64,000 nt of DNA from Bacteroidota bacterium (GCA_018266575.1 JAFEAE010000011.1:1-64000); one strand, 5' to 3'; counted from the stretch's first letter, positions 9,113-18,338 are shown. Notes: generated by a model from the sequence alone, not told the origin. A program made the numbers and translations.

Positions 9113-9754
9113 ATGAACAGGACACTGAAAGCAGTTTTAATTATTGCTGCAGCACTTGCAGTATTTGCCATTCTGATAGTAGCGAAGATTTATATTGCCT
9201 CGCGTTACCAAAAAGACCAGCCCGCAAAAAATGCAGACATTGATGTATTGAAAAGTGCTATTAAAAACGATTCCCTGTATATAGTGAAAGATGTGGTGTA
9301 TCGCGACAGCGGGATACTGATTGCTGTAGAAAACCCGGATAAATCCGGCACAGAAACGCATTTTGATTCGAAGTATAAGCTGAACAGTTTTGATAACATC
9401 AATATGGTTTATATCTATCAATATGATTCGTTACAGCCATTATCAAAAGCTTCTTTTGACGATGCATTGATGGCGAAAGGAAAAAAAATGGGAAGGTTCC
9501 AGGGGGAGTGGGTTGCGAAATTTATCGATACAACTGACGGCTCATGCAGGCCACTTAGAAAATATTTACAGGATTCCATGAAAGTTTCGGGAAATATAAT
9601 GAATGAAGAAACGCAATACCAACCTGAGAGTATTCACCACATGCGTGTAGTGTGGAAATATAAGATCAAAGATTCAGCAGGCACAAAACCTCTCACTCAG
9701 ATTACTGCTGTAGTTGACACGGCAGGGAAAGTTCTATCAGCAGAAAAAAATTAG
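9113..9754 (+). CDS. Membrane-anchored hypothetical protein
   Basis: 213 residues. One N-terminal helix (LKAVLIIAAALAVFAILIVAKIYIA) is followed by a soluble, presumably periplasmic, domain with mixed alpha/beta character and no motif I recognise. It lies 30 bp downstream of the DUF1080 gene on the same strand and may be cotranscribed. It converges on cbpM, whose end is 7 bp away. Function unknown. Confidence 0.75.
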   Translation: MNRTLKAVLIIAAALAVFAILIVAKIYIASRYQKDQPAKNADIDVLKSAIKNDSLYIVKDVVYRDSGILIAVENPDKSGTETHFDSKYKLNSFDNINMVYIYQYDSLQPLSKASFDDALMAKGKKMGRFQGEWVAKFIDTTDGSCRPLRKYLQDSMKVSGNIMNEETQYQPESIHHMRVVWKYKIKDSAGTKPLTQITAVVDTAGKVLSAEKN

Positions 9755-9761
9755 AACAGTG

Positions 9762-10058
9762 TTAATCGCTGCTTTCATGCAAGCTTAATTTATTTTTTAG
9801 CCGGGTAATTTCATGCTGCATTTTCTCGACATGTTCCAGGAGATTGGTGATCGCTTCAATGCCTTCAAGGTTAATATCAAGATCGTGCAAGCGTGTTATC
9901 TGTTCAAGTTTTGAAAGCTCACTGTCACGTATAAACGTAGATTGTTCAATAGTAGTAATTTCAATTAATCCATATTGCTGCAGCGATTCAATGAATGAGA
10001 ACTCCAACTGGTGGCTTATGCAGAAATCCTGTAATGCGATCAGATGTTCTTTTTCCAT
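9762..10058 (-). CDS. cbpM: Chaperone modulator CbpM
   Basis: 98-residue MerR-like modulator that binds the J-domain of CbpA and inhibits its co-chaperone and DNA-binding activity. It has the expected pattern: HLIALQDFCISHQLEFSFIESLQQYGLI, then a winged-helix-like EQSTFIRDSELSKLEQITRLHDLDINLEGIEAI, and a C-terminal coiled coil (LLEHVEKMQHEITRLKNKL). It lies 18 bp downstream of cbpA on the same strand, the classical cbpAM arrangement. Confidence 0.88.
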   Translation of the reverse strand: MEKEHLIALQDFCISHQLEFSFIESLQQYGLIEITTIEQSTFIRDSELSKLEQITRLHDLDINLEGIEAITNLLEHVEKMQHEITRLKNKLSLHESSD

Positions 10059-10076
10059 AGCAACTAAGTTTATGCG

Positions 10077-10961
10077 TTACAATTTTGACAATTGTGTAAA
10101 TAATTCTTTTTGTTTATCAGTAAGTTTTGTTGGCAATTTTACATTGTAGGTTACAAACAAATCGCCGAATTGCCCTTCGGTTTTATACAACGGAAAGCCC
10201 TTTCCTTTTAACCGGATCTTTGTTCCGTTCTGGGTCTCCGGGTTTACTTTTAATTTCACTTTTCCATTCAACGTATCAATAGTGATCTCACCTCCAAGTA
10301 CCGCAGTATACAAATCAATATCTATTGTTGTATACAGGTCATTGCCATCTCTTTTGAATTTTGTATTGTTGACAATAGAGAATGTAATATACAAATCTCC
10401 GTTTGGCCCGCCATTTACTCCAGGTGCCCCAAAACCTTTCAATTTTATTTTCTGCCCGTTTTCAATTCCTGCGGGTATAGTAATACGCACATTTTTTCCA
10501 TCGATGGTAAGTGTTTGCTGATGCGTGGTGTAGGCGTCGGTAAAATTTACCTGCAGCTCTGCATTATAATCTTGTCCACGAAATTTGGTTTGAGAACTTC
10601 TTCTTCCGCTTCCACCAAACAATGATTCAAAAAAATCAGAAAACCCTTCTTCATCAAAATCCCCGGAAAAGCTTTGGCCTCCTGTATCTGTATAACTGCG
10701 TTGTGAAGATCTTTTTGCCTGCTCAAATTGTTCGGCATGTTTCCAGTCTTTCCCGTACTCGTCGTATTTTTTTCTCTTCTCCGGATCGCTCAACACTTCA
10801 TTTGCTTCATTGATCTGCTGAAATAATTTATGCGCTTCTTTATTATTCGGGTTAAGATCAGGATGATGTTTTCTCGCCAGTTTGCGGTATGCTTTTTTTA
10901 CATCATCCTGCGATGCATTTTTATCAAGCCCTAAAATTTTATAATAATCGACAAACTCCAT
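10077..10961 (-). CDS. cbpA: DnaJ-class co-chaperone CbpA
   Basis: Type II Hsp40. The J-domain occupies residues 1-70, with the invariant HPD at 33-35 that stimulates DnaK ATPase. A Gly/Phe/Ser-rich linker follows ([22 protein letters not shown]), then two C-terminal substrate-binding beta domains ([56 protein letters not shown]). The cysteine-rich zinc finger of true DnaJ is missing, which separates CbpA from DnaJ. 294 residues is normal. It is encoded just upstream of cbpM. Confidence 0.93.
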   Translation of the reverse strand: MEFVDYYKILGLDKNASQDDVKKAYRKLARKHHPDLNPNNKEAHKLFQQINEANEVLSDPEKRKKYDEYGKDWKHAEQFEQAKRSSQRSYTDTGGQSFSGDFDEEGFSDFFESLFGGSGRRSSQTKFRGQDYNAELQVNFTDAYTTHQQTLTIDGKNVRITIPAGIENGQKIKLKGFGAPGVNGGPNGDLYITFSIVNNTKFKRDGNDLYTTIDIDLYTAVLGGEITIDTLNGKVKLKVNPETQNGTKIRLKGKGFPLYKTEGQFGDLFVTYNVKLPTKLTDKQKELFTQLSKL

Positions 10962-11069
10962 TGCTCTTTATTTTGTAGTGTAAATTTAAAAAGAACGGAA
11001 TAAAGTAAGAAGTGAGAAGTAAGATATGAGATGTGGGTTCGATGTTAATATATGCGTTGCCCGGGATTT

Positions 11070-11107
11070 TGACGCAGATATCTTATAAATCATAAATATC
11101 TGTGTCA
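11070..11107. repeat. Intergenic palindrome (ATCTGTGTCA type)
   Basis: TGACGCAGATAT (11070-11081) pairs with ATATCTGTGTCA (11096-11107), 12 bp with one G-T pair and a 14-nt loop. It sits between same-strand genes and could also stop transcription from the 11158-12226 pair. Its wording resembles the other CTGCG/CTGTG palindromes in this window. Confidence 0.6.
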
Positions 11108-11157
11108 TTTGTGGCCCATTATTTTTAATGAATGTAGTCTATTCCTGGTGCAGATTA

Positions 11158-11730
11158 TCATATTTCACGTTCTAACTTTTGCTGCAGGTTTTTTAACCCC
11201 TTTTTTCTTGCCTTGTGTATATTATGTTCCCAGCCGCTGATAACAAAAGCAAAGGCAAAAAAAGTGAGTAATACAGCGAGTATCCAAAAGGGTTTTCCGG
11301 CATCCCAAACCACGAGTAATGTAAGTAGCGCAAGCGGTAAAATATTCCAACGCATTGCCCGGGAAAGGTTCAACTGGTACGTTGCAAATAAAATGGCTTG
11401 CTGCAGGTTGCCGCTGACTGAACGGTCAAAATGTTTGCTTTCCTTTATTCTTCGCATCCTGTTTATCAATATATACAATGCACATGTAAACATCCATGCG
11501 GCTGTAACATACATAAAAATATTTTGCCTTGCAGACGATGCGATTACAAAAATGTAAATAACGACTGAAATACCATTCACTAACAGTAATAATAACTCGC
11601 TGGTATTGGAAATAAAATTTGCTTTTTCTTTTTTTGATTCGATCATTTTATGCAATACGGTTTCATCGAGAGCATAGATGTGACGGTTATTTTGCGAGTC
11701 CCAGATTTTTTTTAATTCTTCGAATTCCAT
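11158..11730 (-). CDS. Membrane protein encoded next to an ECF sigma factor (possible anti-sigma)
   Basis: 190 residues. The cytoplasmic N-terminus (MEFEELKKIWDSQNNRHIYALDETVLHKMI) is followed by four hydrophobic helices arranged as two pairs (about 40-80 and 110-160) and a basic C-terminal tail. The gene begins 4 bp after the sigma-factor gene, so the two are almost certainly cotranscribed. In Bacteroidota this position usually belongs to a membrane regulator of the sigma factor. No zinc-binding anti-sigma motif is visible, so the regulatory role is an inference from context. Confidence 0.75.
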   Translation of the reverse strand: MEFEELKKIWDSQNNRHIYALDETVLHKMIESKKEKANFISNTSELLLLLVNGISVVIYIFVIASSARQNIFMYVTAAWMFTCALYILINRMRRIKESKHFDRSVSGNLQQAILFATYQLNLSRAMRWNILPLALLTLLVVWDAGKPFWILAVLLTFFAFAFVISGWEHNIHKARKKGLKNLQQKLEREI

Positions 11731-11734
11731 GTTA

Positions 11735-12226
11735 TTATTTTTTCGATTTATAAATTAATTGTTTTTTGATGCGGTTAATTTTCACGCCTACATTCGATTC
11801 TGTAATTCCAAGTATTGACGCCATTTCTTTATAACTAAACCCATCGAGCAGTAATAAAGTCACGGAACGGTCGATTTCATCAAGCCTGTAAATTTCTTCG
11901 TAGAGCCATGTCAAACGTTCATCGATTTGAATGTCGCTTTCATGCAAAACATGTTGCATATCTTCGAGCGGTTGGGATTGCTGATGTTTCCTTTCATTAT
12001 TCGCCCATTTAATCGCCGTGTTGAGTGATACGCGATATATCCACGTTGAAGCAGAAGATTCTTTTTTGAAAGATGGAATGGAGTTCCATAGCTGGATGAC
12101 GATTTCCTGGAAAAGATCGTCCTGCACAGATACATTTGCCGAATATGCTTTTACAATTTTAAAAATGATCCCTTTGTGCAGGTTAAGCCATTCTTCAAAA
12201 ATATATTTCTGCTCTGCTTCTGTCAC
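11735..12226 (-). CDS. RNA polymerase sigma factor, ECF subfamily
   Basis: 163 residues with a complete sigma-70 region 2 (IVKAYSANVSVQDDLFQEIVIQLWNSIPSFKKESSASTWIYRVSLNTAI) and a region 4 helix-turn-helix (LLLLDGFSYKEMASILGITESNVGVKINRIKKQL). The start codon is GTG at 12226; I see no nearer in-frame ATG that would preserve region 2. It is directly followed by a multi-helix membrane protein gene that may control it. The target promoters cannot be deduced from this window. Confidence 0.92.
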   Translation of the reverse strand: MTEAEQKYIFEEWLNLHKGIIFKIVKAYSANVSVQDDLFQEIVIQLWNSIPSFKKESSASTWIYRVSLNTAIKWANNERKHQQSQPLEDMQHVLHESDIQIDERLTWLYEEIYRLDEIDRSVTLLLLDGFSYKEMASILGITESNVGVKINRIKKQLIYKSKK

Positions 12227-12326
12227 GCCTGTGTTTATTAATTAGTACCGTTAAAGGAATGAATTCTTACAGGAAGAGAAAAAAATTATTGGCAGACAGA
12301 AATTGGTGCTGATAAATATAAAAATG

Positions 12327-12734
12327 TTATTTCGGGCTATCTTTTTTAAAAACGCACAAAAATAATCCTTGCTTTCCTTTCGTATCAAAATTTTCAGGGT
12401 AACCATTGCCGGCAAGGTTATAACAGATGGAAAGCATTTCATTTTCTAATTTATAAATTGCAGTAAAATGTTTTCCTGCGTTCACGCCTTCTTTCCCATA
12501 AATATCCAATTTGCCATCGCCGAATTTTGCCACGCCTTTGTCAACACTTTCTGCAGTAAATATGTAACTGGTATCGGTGATAACCAAACTCTGTTTTTGA
12601 AATGAAGATTCGGGAAGTGGTGTGCCGTTGATCTCCTGTTTTACAGGAACCCATGTTCCATTTAACGGGTTTAAATATTTTGTACCTGTAAATGCAGTAA
12701 TAATGCTGATAAGGATGATAGACAGGGATCGCAT
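12327..12734 (-). CDS. TIGR03067-like exported protein
   Basis: 135 residues with an N-terminal hydrophobic signal (MRSLSIILISIITAFTG). It then carries LNGTWVPVKQEINGTPLP, a strand-rich core and IYKLENEMLSICYNLAGNGYPENFDTKGKQGLFLCVFK. This matches the pattern of the TIGR03067 domain (LxGTWxVVxxExxGxPLP ... YxLxGDxLxLCY ... RPxxFxTxxG). The domain is lipocalin-like and its function is unknown. It stands alone, 100 bp beyond the sigma-factor start. Confidence 0.72.
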   Translation of the reverse strand: MRSLSIILISIITAFTGTKYLNPLNGTWVPVKQEINGTPLPESSFQKQSLVITDTSYIFTAESVDKGVAKFGDGKLDIYGKEGVNAGKHFTAIYKLENEMLSICYNLAGNGYPENFDTKGKQGLFLCVFKKDSPK

Positions 12735-12865
12735 AAAATAGGTTTATAGAAAGATACAAAATATTTCTACAGCAAGTTCGCAATAACTACGGAATTTTAA
12801 TTAGGCATTAGGTAAACTGCAAGAAAGATTATTATGAAAGGCAATGAACGGAATAATTTTAAAAT

Positions 12866-12873
12866 TATATTTG
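12866..12873 (+). promoter_or_regulatory. Bacteroidota -7 element TATATTTG
   Basis: Exact match to TAnnTTTG, 15 nt before the ATG at 12889. It lies downstream of the in-frame ATG at 12844, so transcripts from here could only use 12889. Confidence 0.55.
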
Positions 12874-12888
12874 AAGAAAGCTGTAATT

Positions 12889-13254
12889 ATGAAAAACAAA
12901 ATCCCTGTTTTGATCGTCATGGTTTCTTCTTTTGCCTTTATCCGCATGCAGGATAAATTAACCGGCCACTGGATGACGAAAGGACAAAATAATTCCAAGG
13001 TATTTCTTGATTTTAATGAGGATAATACTTTTAAGGTGTTGGTTGACGGGCATGTTGAGAATGAAGGAAAATATGAATTGAACGGGGATGTTTTTACGAT
13101 GTACGATAAAGGCTGTGGCATGAACGTTCCGGGGAAATACAAACTTACTTTCTACACTCCGGATTCCGTTTCGTTTTCGGTGCTGCAGGATTCCTGCAAA
13201 GAAAGAATAGGAGAGGTAAACGGTGGTGTGATCACACGCCTTCAAAATGAATAA
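12889..13254 (+). CDS. Exported lipocalin-like hypothetical protein
   Basis: About 121 residues from the ATG at 12889, which starts a signal-like MKNKIPVLIVMVSSFAFI. The body (LTGHWMTKGQNNSKVFLDFNEDNTFKV ... GKYELNGDVFTMYDKGCG ... GKYKLTFYTPDSVSF) has the alternating strand pattern of small lipocalin-like stress proteins. Three Cys residues lie in the mature part. A perfect TATATTTG promoter element at 12866-12873 supports this start over the ATG at 12844. Function unknown. Confidence 0.72.
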   Translation: MKNKIPVLIVMVSSFAFIRMQDKLTGHWMTKGQNNSKVFLDFNEDNTFKVLVDGHVENEGKYELNGDVFTMYDKGCGMNVPGKYKLTFYTPDSVSFSVLQDSCKERIGEVNGGVITRLQNE

Positions 13255-13267
13255 TATATTCTTCTGA

Positions 13268-13744
13268 TCAGCTTTTGTTTTCTTCCAGGATTAATTTCCT
13301 GATCAGTGAAATTTGCCCGAGGTGATAATGATTGTGTTCGATGATGCCATGAATATTGCGGTAATAATTTCCATATTTTTCGTCGATAAACGTTTCGGCA
13401 AATTTGCTGTCCGCTAACTGCTCAATAAGAACAGCAAAATTTTCAGCATTGGTAAACATTGTATGTACTAATCTTTCCCAATCTTCCTGCGATTGAATGG
13501 GCGGGCAATCGAAACTGTATTTATCATGCGCATCAAGCGGGCCTCCCAATAAAACTTTTGTTACAGCTTCTACATAATAATTGGTATGGTACACAAGCAC
13601 TGAAATGGTATTGAAAGAATGCACTTTGGTTGTAGCCTGTTTCCATGTAAGCCCCTCAAGTTTATCTTTGAAACTGACGAATGTCCAGTTGCCGCCGAAA
13701 TAAACTGCGCGGAATTGTTTTGCTATTTGTTGTTGAAGGTTCAT
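13268..13744 (-). CDS. DinB-like four-helix protein
   Basis: 158 residues resembling the DinB/YfiT superfamily of metal-binding four-helix bundles. The N-terminal helix with WTFVSFKDKLEGLTWKQA is followed by HTNYYVEAVTKVLLGGP and a C-terminal IIEHNHYHLGQISLIRKLI in which the His residues fit the metal-site pattern HxxxH. Members act as thiol-dependent transferases or hydrolases. A second DinB-like gene lies 84 bp upstream on the same strand, so the two may form a cluster. Confidence 0.8.
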   Translation of the reverse strand: MNLQQQIAKQFRAVYFGGNWTFVSFKDKLEGLTWKQATTKVHSFNTISVLVYHTNYYVEAVTKVLLGGPLDAHDKYSFDCPPIQSQEDWERLVHTMFTNAENFAVLIEQLADSKFAETFIDEKYGNYYRNIHGIIEHNHYHLGQISLIRKLILEENKS

Positions 13745-13828
13745 AGATCATTAATTATAACGTGGATCCATATCCGAAAATATTATTGCCACACATTCAC
13801 AGATTATCTTTTAATCTATGGCGGAATC

Positions 13829-14263
13829 TTATTCCAAAACACGGCGTAAATAATTTACCTGCCCGAGATGATAGTTCAAATGAAGCAACAGTTGCGTTAC
13901 TACATAATTGTTTGTGCGTTTTTCTCCGTCGAATACGAGCGGGTATGCTGCTTCCATATCCAAAGCACTTAAAATATTTTTTATCAGAGGAACCAGTTCT
14001 TCGAGTCGGGCTACTATAATTTTTCGTTCTACATTTTTTTGAGTGAACTCCTGGTCGCGGTTGCGGACATAACCGGTTTTGCCAAGCGTAGTGCCAAAAA
14101 GAAAATTTGATCCGCCAATAATATGCAATGCAAGGTTTCCGGCAGAATTTTTTAGAGAGCCTTCTATCTTCCACAAGTTTTCTTCTTTCCTAAATAAATT
14201 TATCTCTTCAATCATTTTACGAAGGTCGCGTTCATAAAAATTTGCGAGTATTTGATTTAACAT
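13829..14263 (-). CDS. DinB/DUF1572-like protein
   Basis: 144 residues, also of the DinB superfamily (DUF1572-like). It has LANFYERDLRKMIEEINLF, NSAGNLALHIIGGSNFLFG with the first metal-site His, and the C-terminal LLLHLNYHLGQVNYLRRVL with the HxxxH pair. It is encoded just upstream of a second DinB-like gene but is clearly not a recent duplicate, because the two sequences share only the metal-site pattern. Confidence 0.8.
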   Translation of the reverse strand: MLNQILANFYERDLRKMIEEINLFRKEENLWKIEGSLKNSAGNLALHIIGGSNFLFGTTLGKTGYVRNRDQEFTQKNVERKIIVARLEELVPLIKNILSALDMEAAYPLVFDGEKRTNNYVVTQLLLHLNYHLGQVNYLRRVLE

Positions 14264-14413
14264 AAAACAGTATTGAATGAAAAATTAGCTTATTTAATAA
14301 AAACTGTAAAATGAATTTCAGAGGTATTATCAGATAACCGGTGATGCCACATGGTATCGTCGGATTGCAATTACCAAAAAATCAATTTATATTTAATGCA
14401 AACCCCCTTGTGC

Positions 14414-15361
14414 ATGAAAAAAATAACCTTTTTCCTTGGCGCACTTTTTTGTGCGAATACATTATTAGTTGCTACCGGCGATTCGACAGATATCCTCGTA
14501 AAAAAACAACTTGAATATGTTGACTCTGTTAACAAAGCACTGAAGTGGCAAACAGATGCAGTAACATTGCAAGGCGGTGCAATAACATTGAATATCTCCA
14601 AAAAATTCAAATTCCTGAATGCTGAACAAAGTCATTTTGTGTTGCATGATATTTGGGGAAACCCTCCGCGGCCGGATGTGATCGGTATGATATTTCCTGC
14701 AGGCGGCGGGCCTTTCACTGACAGCAGTTTTGCGTTTATTGTTACCTATGAAGAAATGGGATTTGTAAAAGATGATGACGCGGAAAAAATTGATTATACA
14801 GAGATGATGGAGAATATAAAAAAAGCGGAACCTGAAGAGAATAAAAAAAGGGCTGAACAGGGATATCCGCCTATCCATGCTATCGGTTGGGCTGAGAAAC
14901 CTTATTACGACAAAACAAATAAAGTACTGCATTGGGCTAAAGAATTAAAATTTGGCGACGAGGCGCAGAACACGCTTAACTATGAAGTAAGAGTTTTGGG
15001 AAGAAAAGGGGTTTTGTCATTAACGGCAATTTCCACAATGAGCGAGCTTCCATTAGTGAATGCAAATATTGATGAAGTTTTAAAAATGCCTGAGTTTACA
15101 GCAGGCAATGCATACAAAGATTTTAACCCAGGCACGGATAAAGTTGCCGAATACACTATCGGGGCGTTGGTGGCAGGTGGCATATTGGCAAAAACAGGTG
15201 TACTTGCGTTGATTGCAAAATTTTTTATAGCGGCATGGAAATTTATTCTCCTCGGTATTGCCGCTGCGTGGGGTTTTATAAAAAAATTATTTAAAAAGAA
15301 AACACCGGAAGAAGCTGCTATCCCGGAAACAATAAGTGAGCCGACAGCTCCTTCGGAATAG
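14414..15361 (+). CDS. DUF2167 membrane-anchored protein
   Basis: Exported protein of the DUF2167 family. The ATG at 14414 begins a signal peptide (MKKITFFLGALFCANTLLVATG); earlier in-frame starts at 14351 and 14396 would add non-signal residues. Family features are LQGGAITLNISKKFKFLNAEQSHFVL, DVIGMIFPAGGGPFTDSSFAFIVTYEEMGFVKDDDAEKIDY, IGWAEKPYYDKTNKVLHWAKEL and YEVRVLGRKGVLSLTAISTMSELP. Two C-terminal hydrophobic segments and a KKLFKKKT basic stretch end in a Glu/Pro-rich tail. The molecular function is not known. About 315 residues. Confidence 0.88.
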   Translation: MKKITFFLGALFCANTLLVATGDSTDILVKKQLEYVDSVNKALKWQTDAVTLQGGAITLNISKKFKFLNAEQSHFVLHDIWGNPPRPDVIGMIFPAGGGPFTDSSFAFIVTYEEMGFVKDDDAEKIDYTEMMENIKKAEPEENKKRAEQGYPPIHAIGWAEKPYYDKTNKVLHWAKELKFGDEAQNTLNYEVRVLGRKGVLSLTAISTMSELPLVNANIDEVLKMPEFTAGNAYKDFNPGTDKVAEYTIGALVAGGILAKTGVLALIAKFFIAAWKFILLGIAAAWGFIKKLFKKKTPEEAAIPETISEPTAPSE

Positions 15362-15427
15362 GCAGGCTGCTTTACGTATGTGTATCTCCGTTAGTTTTCT
15401 TATATGAAGTCAGTTGCACCAAAAAAG

Positions 15428-15453
15428 AGTGCCGGGTATTAAAACCCGGCACT
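15428..15453 (-). terminator. Rho-independent terminator between convergent genes
   Basis: Perfect 10-bp stem AGTGCCGGGT/ACCCGGCACT with a 6-nt loop. On the minus strand it is followed by CTCTTTTTT, so it mainly serves the flavoprotein gene ending at 15483. Confidence 0.85.
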
Positions 15454-15482
15454 ACAGCCATGATAATTTATGTTGAGGCAGA

Positions 15483-16685
15483 TTAAGGAAGCCATGACAA
15501 ACCTTTTCTTGTTTTCCACAAGAAATATTTTTCGAAAAGTACTTTGCTGAAATCATAGAACAGGTTAGGGATCATCACTGCAAACGTTCTTGGTTTAAAC
15601 AAATGGTTTGCCACAATGATCACTTCTTTTTTTCCTGCGTCCATAATGCAAAGAGCTGCAATTTTTCCCCACGGTTTGTGTATGAGATTTGTTTTACCTT
15701 TCTCCACCCTGATAATATTTTCTGCTACTACTTTTCCGGTGACGTCGCTGGGGAAACCTGTTTTTGGTGCTGCAAACGGAACATTGCCGGGTTTCCAGGG
15801 AAGGTTAAAATTTACTGCCAATCCTGCTGACCATATATTGGGGTATTCGCTATGCCTGTAATCGTCACCCACTGGCATGTAACCATTTGCTGTTGCATGT
15901 AATTCAGGGCTGTTCCTTACAAAATCCACGCCGGTGAACGGAGGCATAAGCATAGAAAATTTGTATGGCAATACTGTTCCGTTATTGAGGTAAACATGCT
16001 CTGCATCCATTTTTTCTACACCAACTTCTGTATGCACATGCATGCGGAACATTTTAAAAAAAGTTTTAAACATTGCATTTGCACCTTTCATTCCGTCAAT
16101 ACCAAAATGCCCGAGATATGTTTCAGGGGTGATCCAGTGAATATCCACTTTGTCGCGGATTCCGTTATCGCGGCACCATTTTTCAAAATTGAAAAGAAAT
16201 TCATAACCGGCGCCCATGCATCCTGCATTTTGTGTTGCACCAATTACTACGGGTCCGGGATCTTTTTTGAATTCATCCAGAGCGAGCCTTGCTTTCATAG
16301 CACCGTTAGGTGTGCCGATATAATGTGCAAATTCTTTTACGCCGGGAGCTATATCATAATTCACTTTAGGACCGGTGCTGATCACGAGATTATCATATCT
16401 GAAATCTCCTTTGGTGGTTTTCACAGTTTGAGTGTGCGGGTCAACATGCAAAGCTTCTGCAAGCACAAAGTCAACACGATGTTTGCGGAAAATATTTTCT
16501 TTCGGTACGGTGATGTCTTTTATTTCGCGCCTGCGGAAAGGTACCCATATCAGCGAAGGCATGAAAAGAAACACCGGGCTTTTGTCTATCACTATGATCT
16601 TGTCTTCTTTGTTTCCTTTTCTTCTTAATTCAAGGGCTGTGGTGAATCCTGCGAAATTACCACCTATAATTACAGTTGTTTTCAT
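15483..16685 (-). CDS. Sulfide:quinone oxidoreductase-like FAD-dependent oxidoreductase
   Basis: About 400 residues from the ATG at 16685 (MKTTVIIGGNFAG, an ADP-binding Rossmann motif); the frame extends 8 residues further upstream. It has the two-dinucleotide-binding fold, the FAD-contact segment YDNLVISTGPKVNYD, ATQNAGCMGAGYEFLFNFEKWC carrying a Cys at the position of the sulfide-oxidising cysteine, and IWSAGLAVNF near the second FAD segment. A later CIMDAGKK offers the second Cys of SQR-type enzymes. The C-terminus has aromatic/basic segments that could associate with the membrane. SQR moves electrons from sulfide to quinone; related NADH dehydrogenases lack these cysteines. No sulfur-metabolism genes are adjacent. 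Confidence 0.82.
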   Translation of the reverse strand: MKTTVIIGGNFAGFTTALELRRKGNKEDKIIVIDKSPVFLFMPSLIWVPFRRREIKDITVPKENIFRKHRVDFVLAEALHVDPHTQTVKTTKGDFRYDNLVISTGPKVNYDIAPGVKEFAHYIGTPNGAMKARLALDEFKKDPGPVVIGATQNAGCMGAGYEFLFNFEKWCRDNGIRDKVDIHWITPETYLGHFGIDGMKGANAMFKTFFKMFRMHVHTEVGVEKMDAEHVYLNNGTVLPYKFSMLMPPFTGVDFVRNSPELHATANGYMPVGDDYRHSEYPNIWSAGLAVNFNLPWKPGNVPFAAPKTGFPSDVTGKVVAENIIRVEKGKTNLIHKPWGKIAALCIMDAGKKEVIIVANHLFKPRTFAVMIPNLFYDFSKVLFEKYFLWKTRKGLSWLP

Positions 16686-16877
16686 AACCTGAATTTTGAT
16701 TATAAGCAAAAGTCAGCAGTAATGAGCAGGGTTTTTATGACTGAGGATACATATCGGCGTGATATTCATCAGTACTGTATTTCTGATTATGCTTAGAAGT
16801 CTGCTTTCAGGAGTAGGGAAACAACTGTCTTTTAGAAATTCGTAGTGATGTTTAACGGGTGTTTAATCGGATCGTGG

Positions 16878-17345
16878 TTATTGTGACATGCGCATTTCCA
16901 CAACGTGTTTTGCAAAGCCTGCTTTTTCATATGCATTTACTGCAGGTGAATTATTATCGTAAACCAGCAACCTGAACTCGGGTACATTTTTTTTATTCGA
17001 CCAGGTAATTAATTCGTCAATAATTTTTTTGTTGATGCTTTTGCCGCGATGTTCGGGTACAACATACATCATGCCGAGGTAGGCATGTTTATCGTGTTTC
17101 AGGTAATGCTCTGCATTGGTGATCCTCGCATAACCGGATGCAATTACTTTATTGCCGAGTTCTGCAACTATCAAATAAATATTTTCTGACGATATCATTT
17201 TTTGCAAATCATGATAATAGGTTGGTTCCGTTTTTAATGTTATATCAAACGGCCTTTCAGCTTTGATGATCTCTTGTTCAAATTGAAGGAGCGTACCGAT
17301 ATCGTGTTCTGTTGCTTTGCGGATGATTAGTTGTTCATTTTTCAT
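16878..17345 (-). CDS. GNAT-family N-acetyltransferase
   Basis: 155 residues of the Gcn5-related acetyltransferase fold. It starts IIRKATEHDIGTLLQFEQEII, has the strand GNKVIASGYARI, and carries the acetyl-CoA pyrophosphate loop MMYVVPEHRGKSINKKIIDELI, followed by VYDNNSPAVNAYEKAGFAKHVVEMRM, the usual motif B. It acetylates an amine of an unidentified substrate. No obvious partner gene. Confidence 0.88.
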   Translation of the reverse strand: MKNEQLIIRKATEHDIGTLLQFEQEIIKAERPFDITLKTEPTYYHDLQKMISSENIYLIVAELGNKVIASGYARITNAEHYLKHDKHAYLGMMYVVPEHRGKSINKKIIDELITWSNKKNVPEFRLLVYDNNSPAVNAYEKAGFAKHVVEMRMSQ

Positions 17346-17435
17346 TTGGATGGAAGATAAAGTTTTGGAAAGGTTTTCTTATTCTCAGCATTGTTTGTTG
17401 TAGTACATCTTGCACTATTTTAAAATCGAAAACGG

Positions 17436-17936
17436 TTACTTCTTTATATTTTCTTTGATATATTCTTTGAACGCATTTAGCTCTTCTGGATTTTTGAGCA
17501 TCCTTTTTTGAATGACATGAAAATCATTCTGAAATATGAATATAATAAAGGATTTTGTTTCCTTTATTTTTTTGACATCTCTCCATGGTTTTGAGAATTC
17601 AGTTTTCTCGCCATTTCTTGTGATTCCCCAATGTGTGAATTCGTAGGTCACGTTCTTAAAAAGATAACTTTTCGTCCTGAACAGGAAAATTGAGTAGAGC
17701 AATATGATAAGTGGAAGCGCAATAAAGAGGAATATGAATAGAGATAATGCCCCAACAATATCATAAAAATGAAGCTCAGGGTTTGCTATTATACTAACGT
17801 AAAGCATAAACGCAGTGCTGAGTGAAAAAAGAATCAATAGCTTTTTGAAGAGCTTGGATTGAGAGAAAAATATCAGTGTTGAACGATAGAATTCAAAAAG
17901 AGTTAGGTTTTGTTTAATTATAAATGAATCCTCCAT
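17436..17936 (-). CDS. YcxB-like membrane protein
   Basis: 166 residues. Two hydrophobic hairpin helices (about 31-52 and 60-88) are followed by a cytoplasmic PH-like beta domain: YEFTHWGITRNGEKTEFSKPWRDVKKIKETKSFIIFIFQNDFHVIQKR. The order EFTDxGIxxxxxxxxxxxxWxxIxxxxExxxFIxxxxxxxxxxIPKR is characteristic of the YcxB-like family. The role of the family is unknown. Confidence 0.78.
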   Translation of the reverse strand: MEDSFIIKQNLTLFEFYRSTLIFFSQSKLFKKLLILFSLSTAFMLYVSIIANPELHFYDIVGALSLFIFLFIALPLIILLYSIFLFRTKSYLFKNVTYEFTHWGITRNGEKTEFSKPWRDVKKIKETKSFIIFIFQNDFHVIQKRMLKNPEELNAFKEYIKENIKK

Positions 17937-18123
17937 ACTTTGAAATTCGGTAAAAAATATAAAATAAAATTATGAAAGTTTGATGTTGTTTGATTTTCGA
18001 ATAGGCATTCAGGTTATAAAAGTTGTTTCAGTAAATTCCCGTCATGATGTTGCGACTCGCCAATTCATTTTGAAATTACATTCCCAACCCACCGCTCAAT
18101 AGTAGCACAACCGATGAACGTAA

Positions 18124-18175
18124 TGCGACGCAACGATGTTGAAAAGAGAACTAATGCTGGTAACAAAAAGTGATC
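18124..18175 (-). repeat. Dispersed intergenic repeat (core plus GCTGGTAACAAAAAG)
   Basis: TGCGACGCAACGATG (18124-18138) is the exact reverse complement of the core at 2954-2968. It is followed by AAAAGAGAACTAATGCTGGT and AACAAAAAG, the same trailing words as in the other copies. Confidence 0.75.
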
Positions 18176-18176
18176 G

Positions 18177-18242
18177 GTAAACAGTAAGCAGTGAACAGTG
18201 TTGAAAACTTAGCCTGCCTACAGTTTACTGCTAACCGCTTAC
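18177..18242. repeat. Imperfect inverted repeat (GTAAGCGGT/GAACAGT type)
   Basis: GTAAACAGTAAGCAGTGAAC... (18177-18199) against ...CTGCTAACCGCTTAC (18220-18242) match at about 18 of 23 positions. The same vocabulary forms the inverted repeat at 41852-41974. Confidence 0.55.
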
Positions 18243-18338
18243 AAAACGATGTGCGAGACTATCCTAAAGCCTTGGAAACCAGCAACCAGAAACCGACAAT
18301 TATCTTCATAAAATAGCTGGAAATCCCCGGGAAATTAT

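Noticed and set aside
14465..14932. 155-residue frame antisense to the DUF2167 gene
   Set aside because: Shadow frame; its composition is unlike any neighbouring protein.
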